Position numbers and translations under genes: made by a program. A stretch of DNA of 64,000 bases from positions 107,001 through 171,000 of the forward strand of contig JAUCBJ010002937.1 in assembly GCA_032718475.1 (NCBI GenBank), given 5' to 3'. This stretch comes from Nemertoderma westbladi. Taxonomy: Eukaryota > Xenacoelomorpha > Nemertodermatida > Nemertodermatidae. The notes under the pieces were generated by a model that saw only the letters and a program-made list of their open reading frames with translations, did no database searches and was not told where the DNA came from. Positions 39,505 through 53,682 of this stretch are shown piece by piece. The first letter of the stretch is position 1, and every line of letters begins with the position of its first letter.

Positions 39505-42500
39505 GCATATCGGTATTCAATACAATGACATGGGGACCCTTTCTGTCCCGAACATATCGGTATTCAATACAATGACATGGGGACCCTTTCTGTCCCGAAC
39601 ATATCGGTATTCAATACAATGACATGGGGACCCTTTCTGTCCCGAACATATCGGTATTTAATACAATGACATGGGGACCCTTTCTGTGCATATCGGTATT
39701 TAATACAATGACATGGGGACCCTTTCTGTCCCGAACATATCGGTATTTAATACAATGACATGGGGACCCTTTCTGTCCCGAACATATCGGTATTTAATAC
39801 AATGACATGGGGACCCTTTCTGTGCATATCGGTATTTAATACAATGACATGGGGACCCTTTCTGTCCCGAACATATCGGTATTTAATACAATGACATGGG
39901 GACCCTTTCTGTCCCGAACATATCGGTATTTAATACAATGACATGGGGACCCTTTCTGTGCATATCGGTATTCAATACAATGACATGGGGACCCTTTCTG
40001 TCCCGAACATATCGGTATTCAATACAATGACATGGGGACCCTTTCTGTCCCGAACATATCGGTATTCAATACAATGACATGGGGACCCTTTCTGTCCCGA
40101 ACATATCGGTATTTAATACAATGACATGGGGACCCTTTCTGTGCATATCGGTATTCAATACAATGACATGGGGACCCTTTCTGTGCATATCGGTATTTAA
40201 TACAATGACATGGGGACCCTTTCTGTGCATATCGGTATTTAATACAATGACATGGGGACCCTTTCTGTCCCGAACATATCGGTATTTAATACAATGACAT
40301 GGGGACCCTTTCTGTCCCGAACATATCGGTATTTAATACAATGACATGGGGACCCTTTCTGTGCATATCGGTATTTAATACAATGACATGGGGACCCTTT
40401 CTGTCCCGAACATATCGGTATTCAATACAATGACATGGGGACCCTTTCTGTCCCGAACATATCGGTATTTAATACAATGACATGGGGACCCTTTCTGTCC
40501 CGAACATATCGGTATTTAATACAATGACATGGGGACCCTTTCTGTCCCGAACATATCGGTATTTAATACAATGACATGGGGACCCTTTCTGTGCATATCG
40601 GTATTCAATACAATGACATGGGGACCCTTTCTGTCCCGAACATATCGGTATTTAATACAATGACATGGGGACCCTTTCTGTGCATATCGGTATTCAATAC
40701 AATGACATGGGGACCCTTTCTGTCCCGAACATATCGGTATTCAATACAATGACATGGGGACCCTTTCTGTGCATATCGGTATTCAATACAATGACATGGG
40801 GACCCTTTCTGTCCCGAACATATCGGTATTTAATACAATGACATGGGGACCCTTTCTGTGACATATCGGTATTTAATACAATGACATGGGGACCCTTTCT
40901 GTACATATCGGTATTTAATACAATGACATGGGGACCCTTTCTGTCCCGAACATATCGGTATTTAATACAATGACATGGGGACCCTTTCTGTGCATATCGG
41001 TATTCAATACAATGACATGGGGACCCTTTCTGTGCATATCGGTATTCAATACAATGACATGGGGACCCTTTCTGTCCCGAACATATCGGTATTCAATACA
41101 ATGACATGGGGACCCTTTCTGTGCATATCGGTATTCAATACAATGACATGGGGACCCTTTCTGTCCCGAACATATCGGTATTTAATACAATGACATGGGG
41201 ACCCTTTCTGTGCATATCGGTATTTAATACAATGACATGGGGACCCTTTCTGTCCCGAACATATCGGTATTCAATACAATGACATGGGGACCCTTTCTGT
41301 CCCGAACATATCGGTATTTAATACAATGACATGGGGACCCTTTCTGTCCCGAACATATCGGTATTCAATACAATGACATGGGGACCCTTTCTGTCCCGAA
41401 CATATCGGTATTCAATACAATGACATGGGGACCCTTTCTGTGCATATCGGTATTCAATACAATGACATGGGGACCCTTTCTGTGCATATCGGTATTCAAT
41501 ACAATGACATGGGGACCCTTTCTGTCCCGAACATATCGGTATTTAATACAATGACATGGGGACCCTTTCTGTGACATATCGGTATTCAATACAATGACAT
41601 GGGGACCCTTTCTGTGCATATCGGTATTCAATACAATGACATGGGGACCCTTTCTGTCCCGAACATATCGGTATTTAATACAATGACATGGGGACCCTTT
41701 CTGTCCCGAACATATCGGTATTCAATACAATGACATGGGGACCCTTTCTGTCCCGAACATATCGGTATTCAATACAATGACATGGGGACCCTTTCTGTCC
41801 CGAACATATCGGTATTTAATACAATGACATGGGGACCCTTTCTGTCCCGAACATATCGGTATTCAATACAATGACATGGGGACCCTTTCTGTCCCGAACA
41901 TATCGGTATTTAATACAATGACATGGGGACCCTTTCTGTCCCGAACATATCGGTATTCAATACAATGACATGGGGACCCTTTCTGTCCCGAACATATCGG
42001 TATTTAATACAATGACATGGGGACCCTTTCTGTCCCGAACATATCGGTATTCAATACAATGACATGGGGACCCTTTCTGTCCCGAACATATCGGTATTCA
42101 ATACAATGACATGGGGACCCTTTCTGTCCCGAACATATCGGTATTTAATACAATGACATGGGGACCCTTTCTGTCCCGAACATATCGGTATTCAATACAA
42201 TGACATGGGGACCCTTTCTGTCCCGAACATATCGGTATTTAATACAATGACATGGGGACCCTTTCTGTGCATATCGGTATTCAATACAATGACATGGGGA
42301 CCCTTTCTGTGCATATCGGTATTCAATACAATGACATGGGGACCCTTTCTGTCCCGAACATATCGGTATTCAATACAATGACATGGGGACCCTTTCTGTG
42401 CATATCGGTATTCAATACAATGACATGGGGACCCTTTCTGTGCATATCGGTATTTAATACAATGACATGGGGACCCTTTCTGTCCCGAACATATCGGTAT

Positions 42501-45500
42501 TTAATACAATGACATGGGGACCCTTTCTGTACATATCGGTATTCAATACAATGACATGGGGACCCTTTCTGTCCCGAACATATCGGTATTTAATACAATG
42601 ACATGGGGACCCTTTCTGTCCCGAACATATCGGTATTCAATACAATGACATGGGGACCCTTTCTGTCCCGAACATATCGGTATTTAATACAATGACATGG
42701 GGACCCTTTCTGTGCATATCGGTATTCAATACAATGACATGGGGACCCTTTCTGTCCCGAACATATCGGTATTTAATACAATGACATGGGGACCCTTTCT
42801 GTACATATCGGTATTCAATACAATGACATGGGGACCCTTTCTGTCCCGAACATATCGGTATTTAATACAATGACATGGGGACCCTTTCTGTGACATATCG
42901 GTATTCAATACAATGACATGGGGACCCTTTCTGTCCCGAACATATCGGTATTCAATACAATGACATGGGGACCCTTTCTGTCCCGAACATATCGGTATTC
43001 AATACAATGACATGGGGACCCTTTCTGTCCCGAACATATCGGTATTTAATACAATGACATGGGGACCCTTTCTGTGACATATCGGTATTCAATACAATGA
43101 CATGGGGACCCTTTCTGTCCCGAACATATCGGTATTCAATACAATGACATGGGGACCCTTTCTGTCCCGAACATATCGGTATTTAATACAATGACATGGG
43201 GACCCTTTCTGTCCCGAACATATCGGTATTCAATACAATGACATGGGGACCCTTTCTGTCCCGAACATATCGGTATTCAATACAATGACATGGGGACCCT
43301 TTCTGTCCCGAACATATCGGTATTCAATACAATGACATGGGGACCCTTTCTGTCCCGAACATATCGGTATTCAATACAATGACATGGGGACCCTTTCTGT
43401 CCCGAACATATCGGTATTTAATACAATGACATGGGGACCCTTTCTGTCCCGAACATATCGGTATTTAATACAATGACATGGGGACCCTTTCTGTGCATAT
43501 CGGTATTCAATACAATGACATGGGGACCCTTTCTGTGCATATCGGTATTCAATACAATGACATGGGGACCCTTTCTGTCCCGAACATATCGGTATTCAAT
43601 ACAATGACATGGGGACCCTTTCTGTCCCGAACATATCGGTATTCAATACAATGACATGGGGACCCTTTCTGTCCCGAACATATCGGTATTCAATACAATG
43701 ACATGGGGACCCTTTCTGTCCCGAACATATCGGTATTTAATACAATGACATGGGGACCCTTTCTGTGCATATCGGTATTCAATACAATGACATGGGGACC
43801 CTTTCTGTGCATATCGGTATTCAATACAATGACATGGGGACCCTTTCTGTCCCGAACATATCGGTATTCAATACAATGACATGGGGACCCTTTCTGTCCC
43901 GAACATATCGGTATTCAATACAATGACATGGGGACCCTTTCTGTCCCGAACATATCGGTATTTAATACAATGACATGGGGACCCTTTCTGTACATATCGG
44001 TATTCAATACAATGACATGGGGACCCTTTCTGTCCCGAACATATCGGTATTTAATACAATGACATGGGGACCCTTTCTGTCCCGAACATATCGGTATTTA
44101 ATACAATGACATGGGGACCCTTTCTGTCCCGAACATATCGGTATTTAATACAATGACATGGGGACCCTTTCTGTCCCGAACATATCGGTATTTAATACAA
44201 TGACATGGGGACCCTTTCTGTGCATATCGGTATTCAATACAATGACATGGGGACCCTTTCTGTACATATCGGTATTCAATACAATGACATGGGGACCCTT
44301 TCTGTCCCGAACATATCGGTATTTAATACAATGACATGGGGACCCTTTCTGTCCCGAACATATCGGTATTTAATACAATGACATGGGGACCCTTTCTGTG
44401 CATATCGGTATTTAATACAATGACATGGGGACCCTTTCTGTCCCGAACATATCGGTATTTAATACAATGACATGGGGACCCTTTCTGTCCCGAACATATC
44501 GGTATTTAATACAATGACATGGGGACCCTTTCTGTCCCGAACATATCGGTATTTAATACAATGACATGGGGACCCTTTCTGTCCCGAACATATCGGTATT
44601 TAATACAATGACATGGGGACCCTTTCTGTACATATCGGTATTCAATACAATGACATGGGGACCCTTTCTGTCCCGAACATATCGGTATTTAATACAATGA
44701 CATGGGGACCCTTTCTGTCCCGAACATATCGGTATTTAATACAATGACATGGGGACCCTTTCTGTCCCGAACATATCGGTATTTAATACAATGACATGGG
44801 GACCCTTTCTGTCCCGAACATATCGGTATTTAATACAATGACATGGGGACCCTTTCTGTGCATATCGGTATTCAATACAATGACATGGGGACCCTTTCTG
44901 TGCATATCGGTATTCAATACAATGACATGGGGACCCTTTCTGTACATATCGGTATTCAATACAATGACATGGGGACCCTTTCTGTCCCGAACATATCGGT
45001 ATTTAATACAATGACATGGGGACCCTTTCTGTGCATATCGGTATTCAATACAATGACATGGGGACCCTTTCTGTCCCGAACATATCGGTATTCAATACAA
45101 TGACATGGGGACCCTTTCTGTACATATCGGTATTCAATACAATGACATGGGGACCCTTTCTGTACATATCGGTATTCAATACAATGACATGGGGACCCTT
45201 TCTGTCCCGAACATATCGGTATTTAATACAATGACATGGGGACCCTTTCTGTCCCGAACATATCGGTATTTAATACAATGACATGGGGACCCTTTCTGTA
45301 CATATCGGTATTCAATACAATGACATGGGGACCCTTTCTGTCCCGAACATATCGGTATTTAATACAATGACATGGGGACCCTTTCTGTCCCGAACATATC
45401 GGTATTTAATACAATGACATGGGGACCCTTTCTGTACATATCGGTATTCAATACAATGACATGGGGACCCTTTCTGTGCATATCGGTATTCAATACAATG

Positions 45501-48500
45501 ACATGGGGACCCTTTCTGTCCCGAACATATCGGTATTTAATACAATGACATGGGGACCCTTTCTGTCCCGAACATATCGGTATTTAATACAATGACATGG
45601 GGACCCTTTCTGTGACATATCGGTATTCAATACAATGACATGGGGACCCTTTCTGTGCATATCGGTATTCAATACAATGACATGGGGACCCTTTCTGTCC
45701 CGACATATCGGTATTCAATACAATGACATGGGGACCCTTTCTGTGCATATCGGTATTCAATACAATGACATGGGGACCCTTTCTGTCCCGAACATATCGG
45801 TATTCAATACAATGACATGGGGACCCTTTCTGTCCCGAACATATCGGTATTTAATACAATGACATGGGGACCCTTTCTGTACATATCGGTATTCAATACA
45901 ATGACATGGGGACCCTTTCTGTGCATATCGGTATTCAATACAATGACATGGGGACCCTTTCTGTACATATCGGTATTCAATACAATGACATGGGGACCCT
46001 TTCTGTCCCGAACATATCGGTATTTAATACAATGACATGGGGACCCTTTCTGTGCATATCGGTATTCAATACAATGACATGGGGACCCTTTCTGTCCCGA
46101 ACATATCGGTATTTAATACAATGACATGGGGACCCTTTCTGTCCCGAACATATCGGTATTCAATACAATGACATGGGGACCCTTTCTGTCCCGAACATAT
46201 CGGTATTTAATACAATGACATGGGGACCCTTTCTGTCGACATATCGGTATTTAATACAATGACATGGGGACCCTTTCTGTCCCGAACATATCGGTATTCA
46301 ATACAATGACATGGGGACCCTTTCTGTCCCGAACATATCGGTATTTAATACAATGACATGGGGACCCTTTCTGTCCCGAACATATCGGTATTTAATACAA
46401 TGACATGGGGACCCTTTCTGTCCCGAACATATCGGTATTTAATACAATGACATGGGGACCCTTTCTGTCCCGAACATATCGGTATTTAATACAATGACAT
46501 GGGGACCCTTTCTGTGACATATCGGTATTCAATACAATGACATGGGGACCCTTTCTGTCCCGAACATATCGGTATTTAATACAATGACATGGGGACCCTT
46601 TCTGTGACATATCGGTATTCAATACAATGACATGGGGACCCTTTCTGTCCCGAACATATCGGTATTTAATACAATGACATGGGGACCCTTTCTGTACATA
46701 TCGGTATTCAATACAATGACATGGGGACCCTTTCTGTCCCGAACATATCGGTATTCAATACAATGACATGGGGACCCTTTCTGTACATATCGGTATTCAA
46801 TACAATGACATGGGGACCCTTTCTGTCCCGAACATATCGGTATTCAATACAATGACATGGGGACCCTTTCTGTGACATATCGGTATTTAATACAATGACA
46901 TGGGGACCCTTTCTGTCCCGAACATATCGGTATTCAATACAATGACATGGGGACCCTTTCTGTCCCGAACATATCGGTATTCAATACAATGACATGGGGA
47001 CCCTTTCTGTGACATATCGGTATTCAATACAATGACATGGGGACCCTTTCTGTGCATATCGGTATTCAATACAATGACATGGGGACCCTTTCTGTGACAT
47101 ATCGGTATTCAATACAATGACATGGGGACCCTTTCTGTCCCGAACATATCGGTATTTAATACAATGACATGGGGACCCTTTCTGTCCCGAACATATCGGT
47201 ATTTAATACAATGACATGGGGACCCTTTCTGTCCCGAACATATCGGTATTCAATACAATGACATGGGGACCCTTTCTGTCCCGAACATATCGGTATTCAA
47301 TACAATGACATGGGGACCCTTTCTGTCCCGAACATATCGGTATTTAATACAATGACATGGGGACCCTTTCTGTCCCGAACATATCGGTATTTAATACAAT
47401 GACATGGGGACCCTTTCTGTCCCGAACATATCGGTATTCAATACAATGACATGGGGACCCTTTCTGTCCCGAACATATCGGTATTCAATACAATGACATG
47501 GGGACCCTTTCTGTCCCGAACATATCGGTATTCAATACAATGACATGGGGACCCTTTCTGTCCCGAACATATCGGTATTTAATACAATGACATGGGGACC
47601 CTTTCTGTCCCGAACATATCGGTATTTAATACAATGACATGGGGACCCTTTCTGTCCCGAACATATCGGTATTTAATACAATGACATGGGGACCCTTTCT
47701 GTCCCGAACATATCGGTATTCAATACAATGACATGGGGACCCTTTCTGTCCCGAACATATCGGTATTCAATACAATGACATGGGGACCCTTTCTGTGACA
47801 TATCGGTATTCAATACAATGACATGGGGACCCTTTCTGTCCCGAACATATCGGTATTCAATACAATGACATGGGGACCCTTTCTGTCCCGAACATATCGG
47901 TATTCAATACAATGACATGGGGACCCTTTCTGTCCCGACATATCGGTATTCAATACAATGACATGGGGACCCTTTCTGTCCCGAACATATCGGTATTCAA
48001 TACAATGACATGGGGACCCTTTCTGTCCCGAACATATCGGTATTCAATACAATGACATGGGGACCCTTTCTGTCCCGAACATATCGGTATTTAATACAAT
48101 GACATGGGGACCCTTTCTGTCCCGAACATATCGGTATTTAATACAATGACATGGGGACCCTTTCTGTCCCGAACATATCGGTATTTAATACAATGACATG
48201 GGGACCCTTTCTGTCCCGAACATATCGGTATTCAATACAATGACATGGGGACCCTTTCTGTCCCGAACATATCGGTATTTAATACAATGACATGGGGACC
48301 CTTTCTGTCCCGAACATATCGGTATTTAATACAATGACATGGGGACCCTTTCTGTCCCGAACATATCGGTATTCAATACAATGACATGGGGACCCTTTCT
48401 GTCCCGAACATATCGGTATTCAATACAATGACATGGGGACCCTTTCTGTCCCGAACATATCGGTATTCAATACAATGACATGGGGACCCTTTCTGTCCCG

Positions 48501-51500
48501 AACATATCGGTATTTAATACAATGACATGGGGACCCTTTCTGTCCCGAACATATCGGTATTCAATACAATGACATGGGGACCCTTTCTGTCCCGAACATA
48601 TCGGTATTCAATACAATGACATGGGGACCCTTTCTGTCCCGAACATATCGGTATTCAATACAATGACATGGGGACCCTTTCTGTCGACATATCGGTATTC
48701 AATACAATGACATGGGGACCCTTTCTGTCCCGAACATATCGGTATTCAATACAATGACATGGGGACCCTTTCTGTCCCGAACATATCGGTATTTAATACA
48801 ATGACATGGGGACCCTTTCTGTCCCGAACATATCGGTATTTAATACAATGACATGGGGACCCTTTCTGTCCCGAACATATCGGTATTTAATACAATGACA
48901 TGGGGACCCTTTCTGTCCCGAACATATCGGTATTCAATACAATGACATGGGGACCCTTTCTGTCCCGAACATATCGGTATTTAATACAATGACATGGGGA
49001 CCCTTTCTGTCCCGAACATATCGGTATTTAATACAATGACATGGGGACCCTTTCTGTCCCGAACATATCGGTATTCAATACAATGACATGGGGACCCTTT
49101 CTGTCCCGAACATATCGGTATTTAATACAATGACATGGGGACCCTTTCTGTCCCGAACATATCGGTATTTAATACAATGACATGGGGACCCTTTCTGTCC
49201 CGAACATATCGGTATTTAATACAATGACATGGGGACCCTTTCTGTCCCGAACATATCGGTATTCAATACAATGACATGGGGACCCTTTCTGTCCCGAACA
49301 TATCGGTATTTAATACAATGACATGGGGACCCTTTCTGTCCCGAACATATCGGTATTTAATACAATGACATGGGGACCCTTTCTGTCGACATATCGGTAT
49401 TCAATACAATGACATGGGGACCCTTTCTGTCGACATATCGGTATTCAATACAATGACATGGGGACCCTTTCTGTCCCGAACATATCGGTATTTAATACAA
49501 TGACATGGGGACCCTTTCTGTCCCGAACATATCGGTATTTAATACAATGACATGGGGACCCTTTCTGTGACATATCGGTATTCAATACAATGACATGGGG
49601 ACCCTTTCTGTCGACATATCGGTATTTAATACAATGACATGGGGACCCTTTCTGTCCCGAACATATCGGTATTTAATACAATGACATGGGGACCCTTTCT
49701 GTCCCGAACATATCGGTATTTAATACAATGACATGGGGACCCTTTCTGTGACATATCGGTATTCAATACAATGACATGGGGACCCTTTCTGTCCCGAACA
49801 TATCGGTATTTAATACAATGACATGGGGACCCTTTCTGTCCCGAACATATCGGTATTCAATACAATGACATGGGGACCCTTTCTGTCCCGAACATATCGG
49901 TATTTAATACAATGACATGGGGACCCTTTCTGTCCCGAACATATCGGTATTTAATACAATGACATGGGGACCCTTTCTGTCCCGAACATATCGGTATTTA
50001 ATACAATGACATGGGGACCCTTTCTGTCGCATATCGGTATTCAATACAATGACATGGGGACCCTTTCTGTCCCGAACATATCGGTATTCAATACAATGAC
50101 ATGGGGACCCTTTCTGTGCATATCGGTATTCAATACAATGACATGGGGACCCTTTCTGTCCCGAACATATCGGTATTTAATACAATGACATGGGGACCCT
50201 TTCTGTCCCGAACATATCGGTATTTAATACAATGACATGGGGACCCTTTCTGTCCCGAACATATCGGTATTTAATACAATGACATGGGGACCCTTTCTGT
50301 GACATATCGGTATTCAATACAATGACATGGGGACCCTTTCTGTCCCGAACATATCGGTATTTAATACAATGACATGGGGACCCTTTCTGTCCCGAACATA
50401 TCGGTATTCAATACAATGACATGGGGACCCTTTCTGTCCCGAACATATCGGTATTTAATACAATGACATGGGGACCCTTTCTGTCCCGAACATATCGGTA
50501 TTTAATACAATGACATGGGGACCCTTTCTGTCCCGAACATATCGGTATTCAATACAATGACATGGGGACCCTTTCTGTCCCGAACATATCGGTATTCAAT
50601 ACAATGACATGGGGACCCTTTCTGTCCCGAACATATCGGTATTCAATACAATGACATGGGGACCCTTTCTGTCCCGAACATATCGGTATTTAATACAATG
50701 ACATGGGGACCCTTTCTGTCCCGAACATATCGGTATTTAATACAATGACATGGGGACCCTTTCTGTCCCGAACATATCGGTATTCAATACAATGACATGG
50801 GGACCCTTTCTGTCCCGAACATATCGGTATTTAATACAATGACATGGGGACCCTTTCTGTCCCGAACATATCGGTATTCAATACAATGACATGGGGACCC
50901 TTTCTGTCCCGAACATATCGGTATTCAATACAATGACATGGGGACCCTTTCTGTCCCGAACATATCGGTATTCAATACAATGACATGGGGACCCTTTCTG
51001 TGCATATCGGTATTCAATACAATGACATGGGGACCCTTTCTGTCCCAAACATATCGGTATTTAATACAATGACATGGGGACCCTTTCTGTCCCGAACATA
51101 TCGGTATTTAATACAATGACATGGGGACCCTTTCTGTCCCGAACATATCGGTATTCAATACAATGACATGGGGACCCTTTCTGTCCCGAACATATCGGTA
51201 TTCAATACAATGACATGGGGACCCTTTCTGTCCCGAACATATCGGTATTTAATACAATGACATGGGGACCCTTTCTGTCCCGAACATATCGGTATTCAAT
51301 ACAATGACATGGGGACCCTTTCTGTCCGACATATCGGTATTCAATACAATGACATGGGGACCCTTTCTGTCCCGAACATATCGGTATTTAATACAATGAC
51401 ATGGGGACCCTTTCTGTCCCGAACATATCGGTATTTAATACAATGACATGGGGACCCTTTCTGTCCCGAACATATCGGTATTCAATACAATGACATGGGG

Positions 51501-52609
51501 ACCCTTTCTGTGCATATCGGTATTCAATACAATGACATGGGGACCCTTTCTGTCCCGAACATATCGGTATTCAATACAATGACATGGGGACCCTTTCTGT
51601 CCCGAACATATCGGTATTTAATACAATGACATGGGGACCCTTTCTGTCCCGAACATATCGGTATTTAATACAATGACATGGGGACCCTTTCTGTACATAT
51701 CGGTATTCAATACAATGACATGGGGACCCTTTCTGTCCCGAACATATCGGTATTCAATACAATGACATGGGGACCCTTTCTGTCCCGAACATATCGGTAT
51801 TCAATACAATGACATGGGGACCCTTTCTGTCCCGAACATATCGGTATTTAATACAATGACATGGGGACCCTTTCTGTCCCGAACATATCGGTATTCAATA
51901 CAATGACATGGGGACCCTTTCTGTCCCGAACATATCGGTATTCAATACAATGACATGGGGACCCTTTCTGTCCCGAACATATCGGTATTTAATACAATGA
52001 CATGGGGACCCTTTCTGTCCCGAACATATCGGTATTCAATACAATGACATGGGGACCCTTTCTGTGCATATCGGTATTCAATACAATGACATGGGGACCC
52101 TTTCTGTCCCGAACATATCGGTATTTAATACAATGACATGGGGACCCTTTCTGTCCCGAACATATCGGTATTTAATACAATGACATGGGGACCCTTTCTG
52201 TGCATATCGGTATTCAATACAATGACATGGGGACCCTTTCTGTCCCGAACATATCGGTATTTAATACAATGACATGGGGACCCTTTCTGTACATATCGGT
52301 ATTCAATACAATGACATGGGGACCCTTTCTGTCCCGAACATATCGGTATTCAATACAATGACATGGGGACCCTTTCTGTGCATATCGGTATTCAATACAA
52401 TGACATGGGGACCCTTTCTGTCCCGAACATATCGGTATTTAATACAATGACATGGGGACCCTTTCTGTCCCGAACATATCGGTATTTAATACAATGACAT
52501 GGGGACCCTTTCTGTCCCGAACATATCGGTATTTAATACAATGACATGGGGACCCTTTCTGTCCCGAACATATCGGTATTTAATACAATGACATGGGGAC
52601 CCTTTCTGT

Positions 52610-53054
52610 GCATATCGGTATTCAATACAATGACATGGGGACCCTTTCTGTCCCGAACATATCGGTATTCAATACAATGACATGGGGACCCTTTCTGTCC
52701 CAAACATATCGGTATTCAATACAATGACATGGGGACCCTTTCTGTCCCGAACATATCGGTATTTAATACAATGACATGGGGACCCTTTCTGTGCATATCG
52801 GTATTCAATACAATGACATGGGGACCCTTTCTGTGCATATCGGTATTCAATACAATGACATGGGGACCCTTTCTGTGCATATCGGTATTCAATACAATGA
52901 CATGGGGACCCTTTCTGTCCCAAACATATCGGTATTCAATACAATGACATGGGGACCCTTTCTGTGCATATCGGTATTCAATACAATGACATGGGGACCC
53001 TTTCTGTCCCAAACATATCGGTATTCAATACAATGACATGGGGACCCTTTCTGT
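52610..53054. repeat. 628-bp-offset duplication, copy 1
   Basis: Ten units here (g-C, long, cccaaa-C, cccgaa-T, three g-C, cccaaa-C, g-C, cccaaa-C) recur at 53238-53682, offset 628 bp. The only difference I see is the second unit, cccgaa here and cccaaa in copy 2. The copies are separated by four units. A related arrangement, with cccgaa replacing some cccaaa, occurs again near 56.14-56.5 kb. Confidence 0.85.
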
Positions 53055-53237
53055 GCATATCGGTATTTAATACAATGACATGGGGACCCTTTCTGTCCCA
53101 AACATATCGGTATTTAATACAATGACATGGGGACCCTTTCTGTCCCGAACATATCGGTATTTAATACAATGACATGGGGACCCTTTCTGTCCCGAACATA
53201 TCGGTATTTAATACAATGACATGGGGACCCTTTCTGT

Positions 53238-53682
53238 GCATATCGGTATTCAATACAATGACATGGGGACCCTTTCTGTCCCAAACATATCGGTATTCAA
53301 TACAATGACATGGGGACCCTTTCTGTCCCAAACATATCGGTATTCAATACAATGACATGGGGACCCTTTCTGTCCCGAACATATCGGTATTTAATACAAT
53401 GACATGGGGACCCTTTCTGTGCATATCGGTATTCAATACAATGACATGGGGACCCTTTCTGTGCATATCGGTATTCAATACAATGACATGGGGACCCTTT
53501 CTGTGCATATCGGTATTCAATACAATGACATGGGGACCCTTTCTGTCCCAAACATATCGGTATTCAATACAATGACATGGGGACCCTTTCTGTGCATATC
53601 GGTATTCAATACAATGACATGGGGACCCTTTCTGTCCCAAACATATCGGTATTCAATACAATGACATGGGGACCCTTTCTGT
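53238..53682. repeat. 628-bp-offset duplication, copy 2
   Basis: This is the partner of 52610-53054, with the same unit order except one g45a difference (cccaaa for cccgaa at about 53280). The match ends where copy 1 has a short central-T unit (53055) and copy 2 a cccaaa unit (53683). Confidence 0.85.

Larger units (their letters stand above)
26000..52600. repeat. Array B zone 4: long cccgaa units dominate, rare short alleles
   Basis: Long cccgaa units with either central base make up most of this zone, and long-only runs are frequent at 43-51 kb. Short units carry a wider set of alleles than elsewhere: g, a, ga, cga, cg and a gaat form. A patch at 26.04-26.87 kb has six cccaaa units and central C only, resembling zone 1 inside the core. 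Other cccaaa units are isolated (35171, 35711, 36911, 51045). The ga allele ranges from about 22.4 to 57.3 kb and is almost always followed by central C, with T exceptions near 22735, 40860 and 46874. No gene or unique sequence is present. Confidence 0.88.

Noticed and set aside
22607-49620. GTCGAC sites created by the cga hexamer allele (near 22607, 30435, 46237, 48686, 49387, 49431, 49612)
   Set aside because: They are an automatic result of the ctgt-cga-catat spelling and show no clustering that needs a functional explanation beyond local duplication.
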